DNA of 64,000 nucleotides from Mycobacterium sp. OAS707 (GTDB lineage Bacteria; Actinomycetota; Actinomycetes; Mycobacteriales; Mycobacteriaceae). Shown one piece after another: positions 29,038 to 36,943 of this stretch (its first letter is position 1; each line of letters opens with the position of its first letter). A program made the position numbers and the translations under genes. A model generated the notes under the pieces. It had not been told where the DNA came from. It worked only from the letters and a program-made list of their open reading frames with translations, and searched no databases. The stretch spans positions 490,799 through 554,798 of the forward strand of contig NZ_JADBDS010000006.1 in the NCBI RefSeq assembly GCF_014873705.1, read 5' to 3'.

Positions 29038-29652
29038 ATGACCACGTCTACAACCGCGAAAGTCGACTTCTACTTCGACCCCGCCTGCCCGTTCGCCTGG
29101 ATCGCCTCCCGGTGGATCCTCGAGGTGGAACCCAGGCGGAACATCGATCTGCGGTTCCGGGTGATGAGCGTGTCCGTGCTCAACGAGGACCGCGAGATCT
29201 CCGAGTGGTATCGAGACTTCTGCGACCGTGCGTGGGGGCCCGCCCGCGTCTGCGTTGCCGCCGCCCAGCACCACGGGGACGACGTGCTGCGCGACCTCTA
29301 CACCGCGCTTGGCACCCGAATCCACAAGGGGCGCAACAAGAATTACCCGGAAGTGATCGAGCAGGCCCTCGCCGAGGTGGGCCTGCCGCTCGATCTTGCT
29401 GACGCGGCGCACGCGGCCGAGTACGACGAGGCGCTGCGCAAGAGCCACGCCGCGGCGCTGGAACCCGTCGGCGCGGATCTCGGCACCCCGGCCATCCACA
29501 TCGACGGCGTCGGCTTCTTCGGGCCGGTGCTGACCGCCATCCCGCGGGGCGAAGAAGCGGCGCGCATCTTCGACAGCGCCAGGACCCTGGCCGCCAATCC
29601 GCATTTCTTCGAGCTCAAACGGGCTCGCTCCGGCGACCTGAACTACGACTGA
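29038..29652 (+). CDS. DsbA-family oxidoreductase, paralogue of mycothiol-dependent nitroreductase Rv2466c, with CxxA site
   Basis: A 204-residue thioredoxin-fold protein with the helical insertion of the DsbA/FrnE group. It closely follows the Rv2466c pattern I recall: FDPACPFAWIASRWILEVE, RAWGPARV, GTRIHKG, LRKSHAAAL, GTPAIHIDGVGFFGPVL and PHFFELKRAR. Rv2466c has CPWC; here the motif is C17-P-F-A20, so the resolving Cys is missing. A one-Cys enzyme can still form a mixed disulfide with mycothiol or act as a transferase. Its place beside nitrous-acid genes suggests handling of a nitro, nitroso or S-nitroso intermediate. That is inference. Confidence 0.85.
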   Translation: MTTSTTAKVDFYFDPACPFAWIASRWILEVEPRRNIDLRFRVMSVSVLNEDREISEWYRDFCDRAWGPARVCVAAAQHHGDDVLRDLYTALGTRIHKGRNKNYPEVIEQALAEVGLPLDLADAAHAAEYDEALRKSHAAALEPVGADLGTPAIHIDGVGFFGPVLTAIPRGEEAARIFDSARTLAANPHFFELKRARSGDLNYD

Positions 29653-29660
29653 GGGGACCT

Positions 29661-30932
29661 GTGCACATGAAACACATCGGGTTTGTGGAATCGAACCGCT
29701 CCGGATCCGGATTCGACGCGTTACGAGCGGCGCGCAAGCTGGGCTTGCACGTCACCTTCTTCAGCTGCGGGCTGGATCGCTACCACGCGACGCCGGGCGG
29801 CACGGAGGTATTGAGCACCTGCATCGACGAGGTCGTCTACTGCGCGACCCACGAGCTGGCGCCGCTGCTGGCCGCGGTGAAAGAGGTCGATGCGACTCGA
29901 CCGCTCGACGCGTTGCTCTCGGTCGCCGAGTACGAGGTGGTTCAGACCGCCGAGGTGGCACGCCAACTCGGCCTGCCCGGCCCCGATCCGGACGCCATCC
30001 GGATCGCACGCAACAAGGCCGAGCAGCGCCGGCGCTGGGCCGAACGCGCCGTACCCATCCCGGCATTCCGCGCCGTGACGACGGCCGAGCAGGCCGCGCA
30101 GGCCGCCGAGGAAATCGGGCTACCGGTCGTGGTGAAGCCGGTCGACGAGACCAGCGGGGCCAATGTCGTCCGGTGCACGACCGTGCCCGAGGTGATCGAC
30201 ACCTTCTCGACGGTGCGCTCGGAACCCACCAACCGTCGCGGTCAGGCCCGGACTCCCGAGGTGCTCGTCGAGGAGTGCCTGGTCGGCTTCGAGGTCAGCG
30301 TGGAGGTGCTTGCCGAGGCGGGATCCGTTCGCGTGCTCGGGGTGACCGACAAGCTGGTCGGGGGCGGCAACCGGTTCATCGAGCTCGGACACAGTTTCCC
30401 GACATCGTTGCCGGCTCCGATCCGAGACGAACTGGAACGGGCCGCGGTGGCCGCGACCATGGCAGTTGGCTTCGACCTCGGCATCGCGCACGTCGAAATC
30501 AAGTACACCGCAACGGGTCCCAAGCTGATCGAGATCAACCCACGGCCTGCCGGTGACCAGATCACCGAGCTGATGGACCGCAGCTTCGGGCTGTCCACCA
30601 TGGCGATGCTGATCCGCCAGTACCTTGGCGAGTCCGTCAGCGCCATCGAGACGAATCCTGTTCGCGGCGCGGCGATTCGGTACGTCACCGCGCCCGAAGG
30701 CGTCGTGGACAGCGTCACCGGTCTGGAGATCGCCGCTGCGGTGCCAGGAGTCTGTGAGGCCGTGGTGTCCGTCGAACCGGGCGCGCGCGTCAACCCCTTG
30801 CGAGTGAACGAGGACCGGATCGGCCACGTCCTTGCCACCGCCGACGACCCATACCTGGCCGGCCGGATAGCCGAGGCCGCGGCCCAACAAATCGCGGTGC
30901 ACACCCACCGGGAAGCAGGAGAGACGACATGA
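29661..30932 (+). CDS. ATP-grasp ligase (amino-acid/carboxylate-amine ligase) 1
   Basis: A 423-residue ATP-grasp enzyme. Domain A contains ARNKAEQRRRWAERAVP; the ATP-binding core has GLPVVVKPVDETSGANVVRC and EVLVEECLVGFEVSVEVL; the Mg site is GPKLIEINPRPAGDQITELM. This matches L-amino-acid-ligase-like enzymes that form acyl-phosphates and couple them to amines. A C-terminal extension of about 120 residues follows. GAGGGG at 29651 lies 4 nt before the GTG at 29661 and 10 nt before an ATG at 29667; either may be used. The 3' end overlaps the second ATP-grasp gene by 4 nt, implying paired or successive amide formation. Confidence 0.9.
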   Translation: MHMKHIGFVESNRSGSGFDALRAARKLGLHVTFFSCGLDRYHATPGGTEVLSTCIDEVVYCATHELAPLLAAVKEVDATRPLDALLSVAEYEVVQTAEVARQLGLPGPDPDAIRIARNKAEQRRRWAERAVPIPAFRAVTTAEQAAQAAEEIGLPVVVKPVDETSGANVVRCTTVPEVIDTFSTVRSEPTNRRGQARTPEVLVEECLVGFEVSVEVLAEAGSVRVLGVTDKLVGGGNRFIELGHSFPTSLPAPIRDELERAAVAATMAVGFDLGIAHVEIKYTATGPKLIEINPRPAGDQITELMDRSFGLSTMAMLIRQYLGESVSAIETNPVRGAAIRYVTAPEGVVDSVTGLEIAAAVPGVCEAVVSVEPGARVNPLRVNEDRIGHVLATADDPYLAGRIAEAAAQQIAVHTHREAGETT

Positions 30933-32203
30933 CGAACCTCGTGATGGTGATGCCCTACCAGGCATACCTACGCAAGGCGCAGGCCGAGGGTTTCCGGATC
31001 CACGCGATCTGGGACCCGGCCGAGGCGCAGCGGTTGTTCGGCGCGCAGGCCGCCCAGTACCTGAAGGACGTCGAGGCTCAAGCCGACGGCTTCCGGTTGG
31101 TGGATTTCACCGATCACGCCGCCTACGCCGACGCGATCCGGGCGGCCGTGCGGGAAACCGATGCCGACCACGTGTGGCATGTCGGTAGCGAGGAATCGAT
31201 GATGCTGGCGTACGAGGTGGCCGACGAACTGGGTAAGGCGGTCAACTCACCGCAGTCGGTCGCTTTGCTCAACGACAAGCTCGCCATGCGAACCCTGTTG
31301 CGCGACAAGGGCATCTCCGCTGTCAGGTTCGCCATCGCCGAGCACTGGTCGGACGTCGCGGCGCTGTTGTCGGACTTCACGCTGCCGGTCGTCGTCAAGC
31401 CGACCACGTTGTCCGCCAGCAGGGGGATCTACCTGCTCACCGACCCGGCCGATCTGCCCGCCTGGGGCGAGGAGCTGGCCGCCTACTCCTACGACGGGCC
31501 GGTGCTCGTCGAGGAATACCTGCGCGGCCCGGAGTTCAGCGTGGAGACGATGACTGTGCGCGGCGAGCACCACGTGATCGGGGTGACCCGCAAGCTGCTC
31601 GGCCCGCTGCCGCACTTCGTGGAGAAGGGGCACCTGTTCGGCGCGCCGGCAATGGTGGAGACCAGCCGGGTGGCCGCGCTGGCAGTGGAGCTGCTCGACG
31701 CCGTCGGATACCAGTGCGGCCCGGCGCACACCGAGATCATCCTGACCGCCGACGGCCCGCGGATCGTCGAGTCGCAGGCCCGGCTCGGCGGGGACAAGAT
31801 CCCCGACATCATCCAGATCGCTCAGGGTTTCGACATCAAGCAGGCAATGTTCGGCGCCCTCGCCGGGCGGCCGCCTGCGCCCGGCCCGTCGGAGTCCATC
31901 GGCCACATCGCGTACTTCAGCTTCGACAGCGGGGTGTTGCAGTCGGTGACGGGCCTCGACGAGGCACGGGCGCTGGATTTCGTTCACACGCTGAGCTTCC
32001 CGTTCTCGGTCGGGGACGTGCTGCCAGAGACAGTGAGCTCTAAAACCCGGCACGGCTTCGTCATCCTCACCGCCTCCGAGAACGCCGCACAGGCCCAGGC
32101 TCGCGTGGAGCGGGTGCGCGAACTGATCAAGGTCGAGGTGACGGCCGATGACGAAACATCCACGCGCGCAATGGGAACCAACCATGCCTTACCCAGCGGA
32201 TAG
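30929..32203 (+). CDS. ATP-grasp ligase 2
   Basis: A 424-residue paralogue of the preceding ligase. It shows LNDKLAMRTLLRDKGIS, LPVVVKPTTLSASRGIYLL, PVLVEEYLRGPEFSVETM and the Mg site GPRIVESQARLGGDKIPDII. The last has an unusual ESQARLGG where EINPRxGG is commoner, although the metal-binding Glu is kept. The C-terminal region carries AYFSFDSGVLQSVTGLDEA, comparable to ligase 1. Likely a carboxylate-amine ligase acting next to ligase 1. The last four codons overlap the start of leader element B; TAG is at 32201-32203. Confidence 0.88.
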   Translation: MTNLVMVMPYQAYLRKAQAEGFRIHAIWDPAEAQRLFGAQAAQYLKDVEAQADGFRLVDFTDHAAYADAIRAAVRETDADHVWHVGSEESMMLAYEVADELGKAVNSPQSVALLNDKLAMRTLLRDKGISAVRFAIAEHWSDVAALLSDFTLPVVVKPTTLSASRGIYLLTDPADLPAWGEELAAYSYDGPVLVEEYLRGPEFSVETMTVRGEHHVIGVTRKLLGPLPHFVEKGHLFGAPAMVETSRVAALAVELLDAVGYQCGPAHTEIILTADGPRIVESQARLGGDKIPDIIQIAQGFDIKQAMFGALAGRPPAPGPSESIGHIAYFSFDSGVLQSVTGLDEARALDFVHTLSFPFSVGDVLPETVSSKTRHGFVILTASENAAQAQARVERVRELIKVEVTADDETSTRAMGTNHALPSG

Positions 32204-32251
32204 GAAAGCCTTGCCCATTGGCACCCGGAGTCTGGCTTCCCGGCGATTACG
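32189..32251 (+). promoter_or_regulatory. Leader element, copy B (inside the cluster)
   Basis: The second copy of the 63-nt block (53/63 identical to 21734-21796, ungapped). It begins in the last codons of ATP-grasp 2 and ends 31 nt before the ATG at 32283, so the distance from TTACCC to ATG is 94 nt as in copy A. The GGAAAGCC / GGCTTCC pairing is better here than in A, while the small TACCC hairpin carries one mismatch. It probably controls the small ORF and transporter that follow, or marks an internal transcription start. Again no clear Shine-Dalgarno precedes the ATG. Confidence 0.6.
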
Positions 32252-32282
32252 GAACCCCTGCTCGATCACAAGAATTTCCCTC

Positions 32283-32444
32283 ATGCCTACACACATGAGC
32301 AACGCAGAGGCCGACGCCTTCGGGATCCCCGCAATCGCGATCTGGGAATCGGCCGAAGCCCTGGCTCGCGCGGACTGGATGCACGAACAGATCAAGGCCG
32401 AACTGGCGGCCTATGCGTCAGCCGGAAAGGTCGGGGCCCGATGA
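32283..32444 (+). CDS. Small ORF between leader B and the transporter, possible ATP-grasp remnant
   Basis: A 53-residue frame from ATG 32283, with a second ATG at 32295. It is linked to the MFS gene by ATGA overlap at its 3' end, which supports real translation. AEADAFGIPAIAIWESAEAL resembles AQAEGFRIHAIWDPAEAQ near the N-terminus of ATP-grasp ligase 2 (about residues 13-30), so this may be a leftover N-terminal fragment of a third copy. A coupling peptide or a free-standing small protein are other options. The frame is open back to ATG 32184 inside ligase 2. No ribosome binding site is clear. Confidence 0.5.
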   Translation: MPTHMSNAEADAFGIPAIAIWESAEALARADWMHEQIKAELAAYASAGKVGAR

Positions 32445-33700
32445 AGAAGTTCATGGCGCTGCACCGCAACGTCCGGGTCAGGATCGGACTGGCGTTCGTG
32501 CACAAGCTCATTGACGCGATGATCCTCACCTTCATCGCGATTTACCTCGCGGCCCACGTAGGCATCGCGACCACAGGCGCCCTGATCCTGATATTCGCCG
32601 TGTTCGCGGTCTTCGGCATGCTGGTCGGCGGTCATCTGTCGGAGAAGTGGGGGCGTCGGCCGGTCCTCATCGCCGGTGACCTCATCGGCACCGCCTTCCT
32701 GGTGCTGATGACCGTGGCCTACTTCGCCGACTGGGGCCCGCTGGCGGTCTACTTCAGCTACGCCATCGTCAAGTTCGGCACCAACATGGCACTTCCGGCC
32801 AACGACTCGACCATCATCGACGCCACCCCGCCCGCAGACCGCAAGTACGTCTACACGGTCAACTACTGGGTGATCAACGTCGCGCTGGGCAGCGGCGCAC
32901 TGCTGGGCGGCTTCCTCTACGGCGCGCACTTCGGCGCGGTGATCCTGGGCGGTGCCATCGGCATGGGCTTCGCCCTGCTCGTCACCGTGCTGCTGGTGGC
33001 CGAGACGAAGCCGGAATCAGCGCAGGCAACCCCACCCACCAAGCTTCGCGGGTTGGCTCAGTTCACCGAGGGATACCGGGTCGTGCTGGCCGATTCGACG
33101 TTCCGCCGGCTGATCATTGTCGCCACGCTGGTGCTGACCCTCGAAGGGCAGCTGAGCACCGCGATCGGGATCCGGCTGTCGAACGACTTCGGCGTCCAGC
33201 ATGTCTTCCCGTTCGGCGACGTGCACGGCGTGCAGATGCTCGGCGTGCTCAAGGCGGTCAACACCGTCCTGGTCGTGCTGCTCGCGCTTCAGGTCAACAC
33301 GCTGCTGCGACGGCTCTCAGACCGGGTCAGGCTCTATGTCGGCATCCCGCTGTACGTAGGCGGCTTCGCGGTGTTGGCGATCACCAACACCGCATGGGTG
33401 CTGCTGGCAGCGGTGGTGGTGCTGACCATCGGCGAACTGATGAACGCGCCGATGCAGCAGTCGCTGCTGGCGGATCTTGCGCCCGAGCAGGGCCGGCCCC
33501 GCTACATGGCCGCCTACTACCTGCACATCCGGTTCGGTCAGGTGCTCAACTCGCTGCTGGTCAGCCTGAGCGCGGTGCTGAGCACCCACGGGATGGCCGG
33601 GATCTACCTGCTCTTCGGCGTCGTGATCCTCATGCAGTACCGGGTGATCCTGGCCCGCCGCCCCGCGCATGCCGGTGCCCAAACACCGGTGTCCGTCTGA
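32441..33700 (+). CDS. MFS transporter, probable product exporter
   Basis: A 419-residue major facilitator with about 12 hydrophobic segments and the loop 2-3 signature GGHLSEKWGRRPVLIAGD at about residues 63-80. The C-terminal half repeats a weaker version (RRLSDRVRLYVGIPLYVGG). Located in the middle of the cluster and translated with the small ORF upstream, it most likely exports the product or gives self-protection. This is inference from position. Ends 23 nt before the next gene. Confidence 0.88.
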   Translation: MKKFMALHRNVRVRIGLAFVHKLIDAMILTFIAIYLAAHVGIATTGALILIFAVFAVFGMLVGGHLSEKWGRRPVLIAGDLIGTAFLVLMTVAYFADWGPLAVYFSYAIVKFGTNMALPANDSTIIDATPPADRKYVYTVNYWVINVALGSGALLGGFLYGAHFGAVILGGAIGMGFALLVTVLLVAETKPESAQATPPTKLRGLAQFTEGYRVVLADSTFRRLIIVATLVLTLEGQLSTAIGIRLSNDFGVQHVFPFGDVHGVQMLGVLKAVNTVLVVLLALQVNTLLRRLSDRVRLYVGIPLYVGGFAVLAITNTAWVLLAAVVVLTIGELMNAPMQQSLLADLAPEQGRPRYMAAYYLHIRFGQVLNSLLVSLSAVLSTHGMAGIYLLFGVVILMQYRVILARRPAHAGAQTPVSV

Positions 33701-33723
33701 CTTTTCACATCTTGGAGGCAATC

Positions 33724-35067
33724 ATGTCGGCACGCGCGAACCAGGTCACGCAGGCCTACCTCGCTGAATGCGCGACCCCGGACAGCAGGCTGCGTGGCGC
33801 GCTGGCCCGGCTCTCCGTTTCCGAGACCATGCGGGCGGCCTGGCCGAGGCTGCTGCCCCGCCCTGTCATGGTCGACGAGGCCGAGTTCCGGGCCTTCGGG
33901 CAGGATCTCGCCACCATCTTCGATCTGGTCACCTCGCTGCCGCAACGCTGCTTCGACGGGGACTTCGACCGGTTCCGCGCGGACCTCGGCATCGACGACC
34001 GGCGCGGTGCGTGGATGCGCAGGCTGCTCGGCGACGGCGCTCCGCCGCTGTACGGCCGGGCCGACATCTATTACGACGGTTCGTCTTTCAAGCTTCTCGA
34101 GTTCAACATCGGCAGCGCGCTCGGCGGCGTGGACATGGTCGGCCCGCTGCCGAAGGCCTACCTGCAGATCCCCGCGGTTGCCGAGTTCGCCGCCGAGCAC
34201 GGCCTCGGCTACCTGGACACCTCGAGGGAGCTGGCCGCGGCACTTCGCAATGCGGGCAAGACAATTGGTGCCGCCGAGCCGGTGGTCGCGGTGTTGGAAG
34301 GACCCGGCGGCATGGCCACCTACGGCCACCAACGCCGCGCGATCGGCGAGCTGCTGGCCGAGCAGGGCGTCGAAACCCGCGTCGGCGAGATCAGAGAGCT
34401 GACGTTCCGTGCAGGCAAGCCCTACCTGCACGGCACCGCGATCGACGTCATCCTGCGCTACTACGGGCTCGAAGAGATGCTCGCCCATCCCGACGGCGAG
34501 GCACTCATGGAGCCGGTCTTTCGTGCCCATGAAGACGGCACCGTCGTGGTGTGGACGCCGACCAATGTGTTCGGGAACAAAGGCACGCTCGCGATGCTGT
34601 CCGAGTTCGCCGAGGACGCATCGGTTTTCGACACGCAGGAGCGTGCGGTCATCGAGCGGGTGCTGCCGTGGAGCCGCATGCTCGGCAGACGCGGCGCCGA
34701 ATCCGATGAGCGGTTCATCTCCGAATGCATGCAACGCCGGGAAAGCCTGGTGTTCAAGCCAACTGGGCTGTTCGGCGGCGAGGGTGTGCTCATCGGACGT
34801 GAAGTGGACCCCGGCACCTGGCGGGAGGCGCTGGCGGAGAGCACGCAGACCGGCTGCCTCGTGCAGGAGATCGTACGGCCGAATGTGGAGTCGGTGATCG
34901 ACCCCCAAACCGGTTCCCGCACGGACTATTTCGCACTGTGGGCCGCCTTCATGACGCCGGCTGGCCTCTGCGGCGGCGGCGTGCGCGCGGTACCGCCTGG
35001 CGGCAGCACAGTCATCACCATGATCAACAACACCCAAGTCCGCAACACCTGCCTATTCACCTGCTGA
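33724..35067 (+). CDS. Circularly-permuted-type ATP-grasp / glutathionylspermidine-synthase-like ligase
   Basis: A 447-residue protein of a different ATP-grasp class from the other two. The N-terminal half has GRADIYYDGSSFKLLEFNIG and SALGGVDM (about residues 112-140), like the circularly permuted ATP-grasp group. Later blocks are VLEGPGGMATYGHQRRAIGE, NKGTLAMLSE, LVFKPTGLFGGEGVLIG and a metal-type Asn in VITMINNTQVRN. GGAGG at 33714-33718 lies 5 nt before ATG 33724. It probably forms another amide bond; the substrates are unknown. A third ligase without any NRPS suggests a short peptide-like scaffold. Confidence 0.78.
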   Translation: MSARANQVTQAYLAECATPDSRLRGALARLSVSETMRAAWPRLLPRPVMVDEAEFRAFGQDLATIFDLVTSLPQRCFDGDFDRFRADLGIDDRRGAWMRRLLGDGAPPLYGRADIYYDGSSFKLLEFNIGSALGGVDMVGPLPKAYLQIPAVAEFAAEHGLGYLDTSRELAAALRNAGKTIGAAEPVVAVLEGPGGMATYGHQRRAIGELLAEQGVETRVGEIRELTFRAGKPYLHGTAIDVILRYYGLEEMLAHPDGEALMEPVFRAHEDGTVVVWTPTNVFGNKGTLAMLSEFAEDASVFDTQERAVIERVLPWSRMLGRRGAESDERFISECMQRRESLVFKPTGLFGGEGVLIGREVDPGTWREALAESTQTGCLVQEIVRPNVESVIDPQTGSRTDYFALWAAFMTPAGLCGGGVRAVPPGGSTVITMINNTQVRNTCLFTC

Positions 35068-35094
35068 TCCATCCACCGAGCAAGGAGCAAACCA

Positions 35095-35769
35095 ATGACC
35101 CGATTCGTCGACCTGACCCACGGCTTCTACGACGGAATGCCGTCCTATCCCGCCGACTGGTTTCCGCAGTTCGTCAGCGAAAGAACGATGACCCCGGAGA
35201 CCGACCCCTACGGCACCAAGCGCACGTTCTCGTACCTGCACGTGTTCCCCCACAACGGGACACACATGGAGTACCGGCTGCACTTCTTCCCCGGCGCCGA
35301 GGGCATCGACGAGGTGCCGCTGCACACCCTGATCGGGCGCGCCTGCGTCGCCGACCTCTCCGACAAGGGCGAGCTGGAGCCGGTCACCGGTGACGATCTG
35401 GAGCGGGTCCTGCGGCCCGTGTGGCAGGAGGGCGACCGGCTGCTGGTCCGCACCGACTACCTGTACAACAACTGGGGCAGACCCGACTACTGGGACGTCC
35501 CGCCGTACCTGACGCCCTCGGCCGCGGAATGGGCAATCGACAACGGCGCCAGCCTGTTTGGGCTGGACTGCCTCACCGAACGGCCCGGAGACGCCGAGTC
35601 CCCCGTGCATCACGCGCTGCTGGCCGCCGGCATCCCGCTGCTGGAGTACGTCACCAACATGCATGAGCTCACCAAGCAGGTCGTGCAACTGGTTGCCCTG
35701 CCGATGAAGGCCGCAGGCGCCGAGGCGGCTCCCACGAGAGTCATCGCGATGGAGGACACCGATGGCTGA
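35095..35769 (+). CDS. Cyclase-family metal-dependent hydrolase (kynurenine-formamidase-like)
   Basis: A 224-residue member of the cyclase/kynurenine formamidase family. It begins FVDLTHGFYDGMPSYPADW and contains the metal motif HNGTHMEYRLHF (His53, His57, Glu59), a variant of HxGTHxD. Further conserved parts are LLVRTDY and NGASLFGLDCLTERPG. Known relatives hydrolyse N-formylkynurenine to a 2-aminoaryl product or act on cyclic amides. With an anthranilate-type synthase in the same operon, an aryl amide or formamide substrate is attractive but unproven. AAGGAG precedes ATG 35095. The 3' end overlaps the DUF362 gene by 8 nt. Confidence 0.82.
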   Translation: MTRFVDLTHGFYDGMPSYPADWFPQFVSERTMTPETDPYGTKRTFSYLHVFPHNGTHMEYRLHFFPGAEGIDEVPLHTLIGRACVADLSDKGELEPVTGDDLERVLRPVWQEGDRLLVRTDYLYNNWGRPDYWDVPPYLTPSAAEWAIDNGASLFGLDCLTERPGDAESPVHHALLAAGIPLLEYVTNMHELTKQVVQLVALPMKAAGAEAAPTRVIAMEDTDG

Positions 35770-36943
35770 CTTATTCCGGCCATCCGTTGCACTGGCGCCC
35801 GTCGCGGACGACGCCGCGGTGCCCGGTGTCTTGCAGGGACTGCTCGAGCTGATCGACGAGCCGCTGGCAGGCCTGTCCCCCGGCGCCGAGGTGTTGATCA
35901 AGCCGAACCTGTTCCAGACCGAGCCCGGGTTCCACGTGAGCCCGGCGCTGCTGGCGGCCATCGCCCGCGCGGTGGCCGAGCACGGCGCCCGACCGGTGAT
36001 CGCCGAGCGCACGCACGCCATCTACGAGATCCTCAACGACCACGAGGCCGCCCGATACGCCCGTGTGGTCAGCCTCGACGATCTTCCGTTGCGCATCACC
36101 AACATTCCCGGCGCGACGTCGCTGCGGGTGCCGATCGCGGTGCCCGAGCTGATCGAGGACTGCGACTACTTCATCGGGGTGCCGCAGCTGCGCACGCACG
36201 CCAGCGTCGTCTACTCCAATGCGATGAAGAACTTGGTCGGGCTGCTCCCCGGCTACACGACCCGCATCGTGCACATGGCCGGGGTCGACGAATCCACCGT
36301 CGACCTGAACCTGATGCGCCCGCAGGACCTGGTCATCTGCGACGGAACGACGGTGATCGAGGGCAACTACCCGATGGACGGGCGCGCACGCTGGGTCGGC
36401 TTCCTGGCCGCCAGCCGCAACGCGGTCGCCCTCGACGTCGCAGTCGGCGTGCTGGCCGGCTTCGACCCGAACAGCGTCGCCTATCTGCGCGACGCACACC
36501 AGCGCGGCATGGGTCCGCTCGCGCTCGAGGACATCGACCTGCTCGGAACGCCGTTGGCGGAGCTCGCTTTTGACATGGTCAAGGCACCGGTCGAAATCGT
36601 CGCGCCGCGCGCAGGCATCCACATCCACGCCGAGCACGCCTGCCCGGCGTGCAGCCGGTTCGTCGCAGGCGCGATGCGCGCACTCGCCGACGAACTGCGC
36701 GACTGGGACGGCGAGATGACGATCATCTCCGGTCCGCAGGTGCAGATGCCGCCACTGCGCGGTGCGGTGGTCCTGGTCGGCAACTGCCTCTACGAGAGCC
36801 GCGATCTCGGCATCTTCATCGAGGGTTGCCCGCCCCGCGCGATCCAACTGGCCGCCTTCCGCTACGCGATGGGCAAGCCCGTCGGCGCCCACGAACGCAC
36901 CCAGTTCCGGGTGCCGCCCCAGCTGGAAGGTGTGAAGGGATGA
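35762..36943 (+). CDS. DUF362 protein, candidate nickel-pincer-dependent enzyme
   Basis: A 393-residue DUF362-family protein without a ferredoxin domain. The conserved block QLRTHASVVYSNAMKN (His146, Lys156) and IVHMAG (His171) gives His-10-Lys and His-25-His spacing. In lactate racemase LarA the pincer nucleotide is held by Lys184, with His174 nearby and His200 as nickel ligand, that is spacings of 10 and 26. The LLPG after Lys156 also recalls LarA. CPAC (294-297) and GCPP are further Cys features. DUF362 function is undefined. Since LarE, LarB and LarC follow in the cluster and no LarA is present, I propose it as the cofactor's client. Confidence 0.8.
   Translation: MADLFRPSVALAPVADDAAVPGVLQGLLELIDEPLAGLSPGAEVLIKPNLFQTEPGFHVSPALLAAIARAVAEHGARPVIAERTHAIYEILNDHEAARYARVVSLDDLPLRITNIPGATSLRVPIAVPELIEDCDYFIGVPQLRTHASVVYSNAMKNLVGLLPGYTTRIVHMAGVDESTVDLNLMRPQDLVICDGTTVIEGNYPMDGRARWVGFLAASRNAVALDVAVGVLAGFDPNSVAYLRDAHQRGMGPLALEDIDLLGTPLAELAFDMVKAPVEIVAPRAGIHIHAEHACPACSRFVAGAMRALADELRDWDGEMTIISGPQVQMPPLRGAVVLVGNCLYESRDLGIFIEGCPPRAIQLAAFRYAMGKPVGAHERTQFRVPPQLEGVKG

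Noticed and set aside
32184..32444. An 86-codon frame from ATG 32184 (MPYPADRKA...) as a ribosomally made precursor peptide for the ATP-grasp enzymes
   Set aside because: The parallel frame in leader A has ATT in place of ATG, substitutions show no codon bias, and the ATP-grasp enzymes resemble free amino-acid ligases rather than peptide-modifying graspetide enzymes. Kept only as the shorter ORF from 32283.
33394..33723. N-terminal extension of the circularly permuted ATP-grasp protein
   Set aside because: It is out-of-frame translation of the MFS gene; GGAGG at 33714-33718 marks ATG 33724 as the start.
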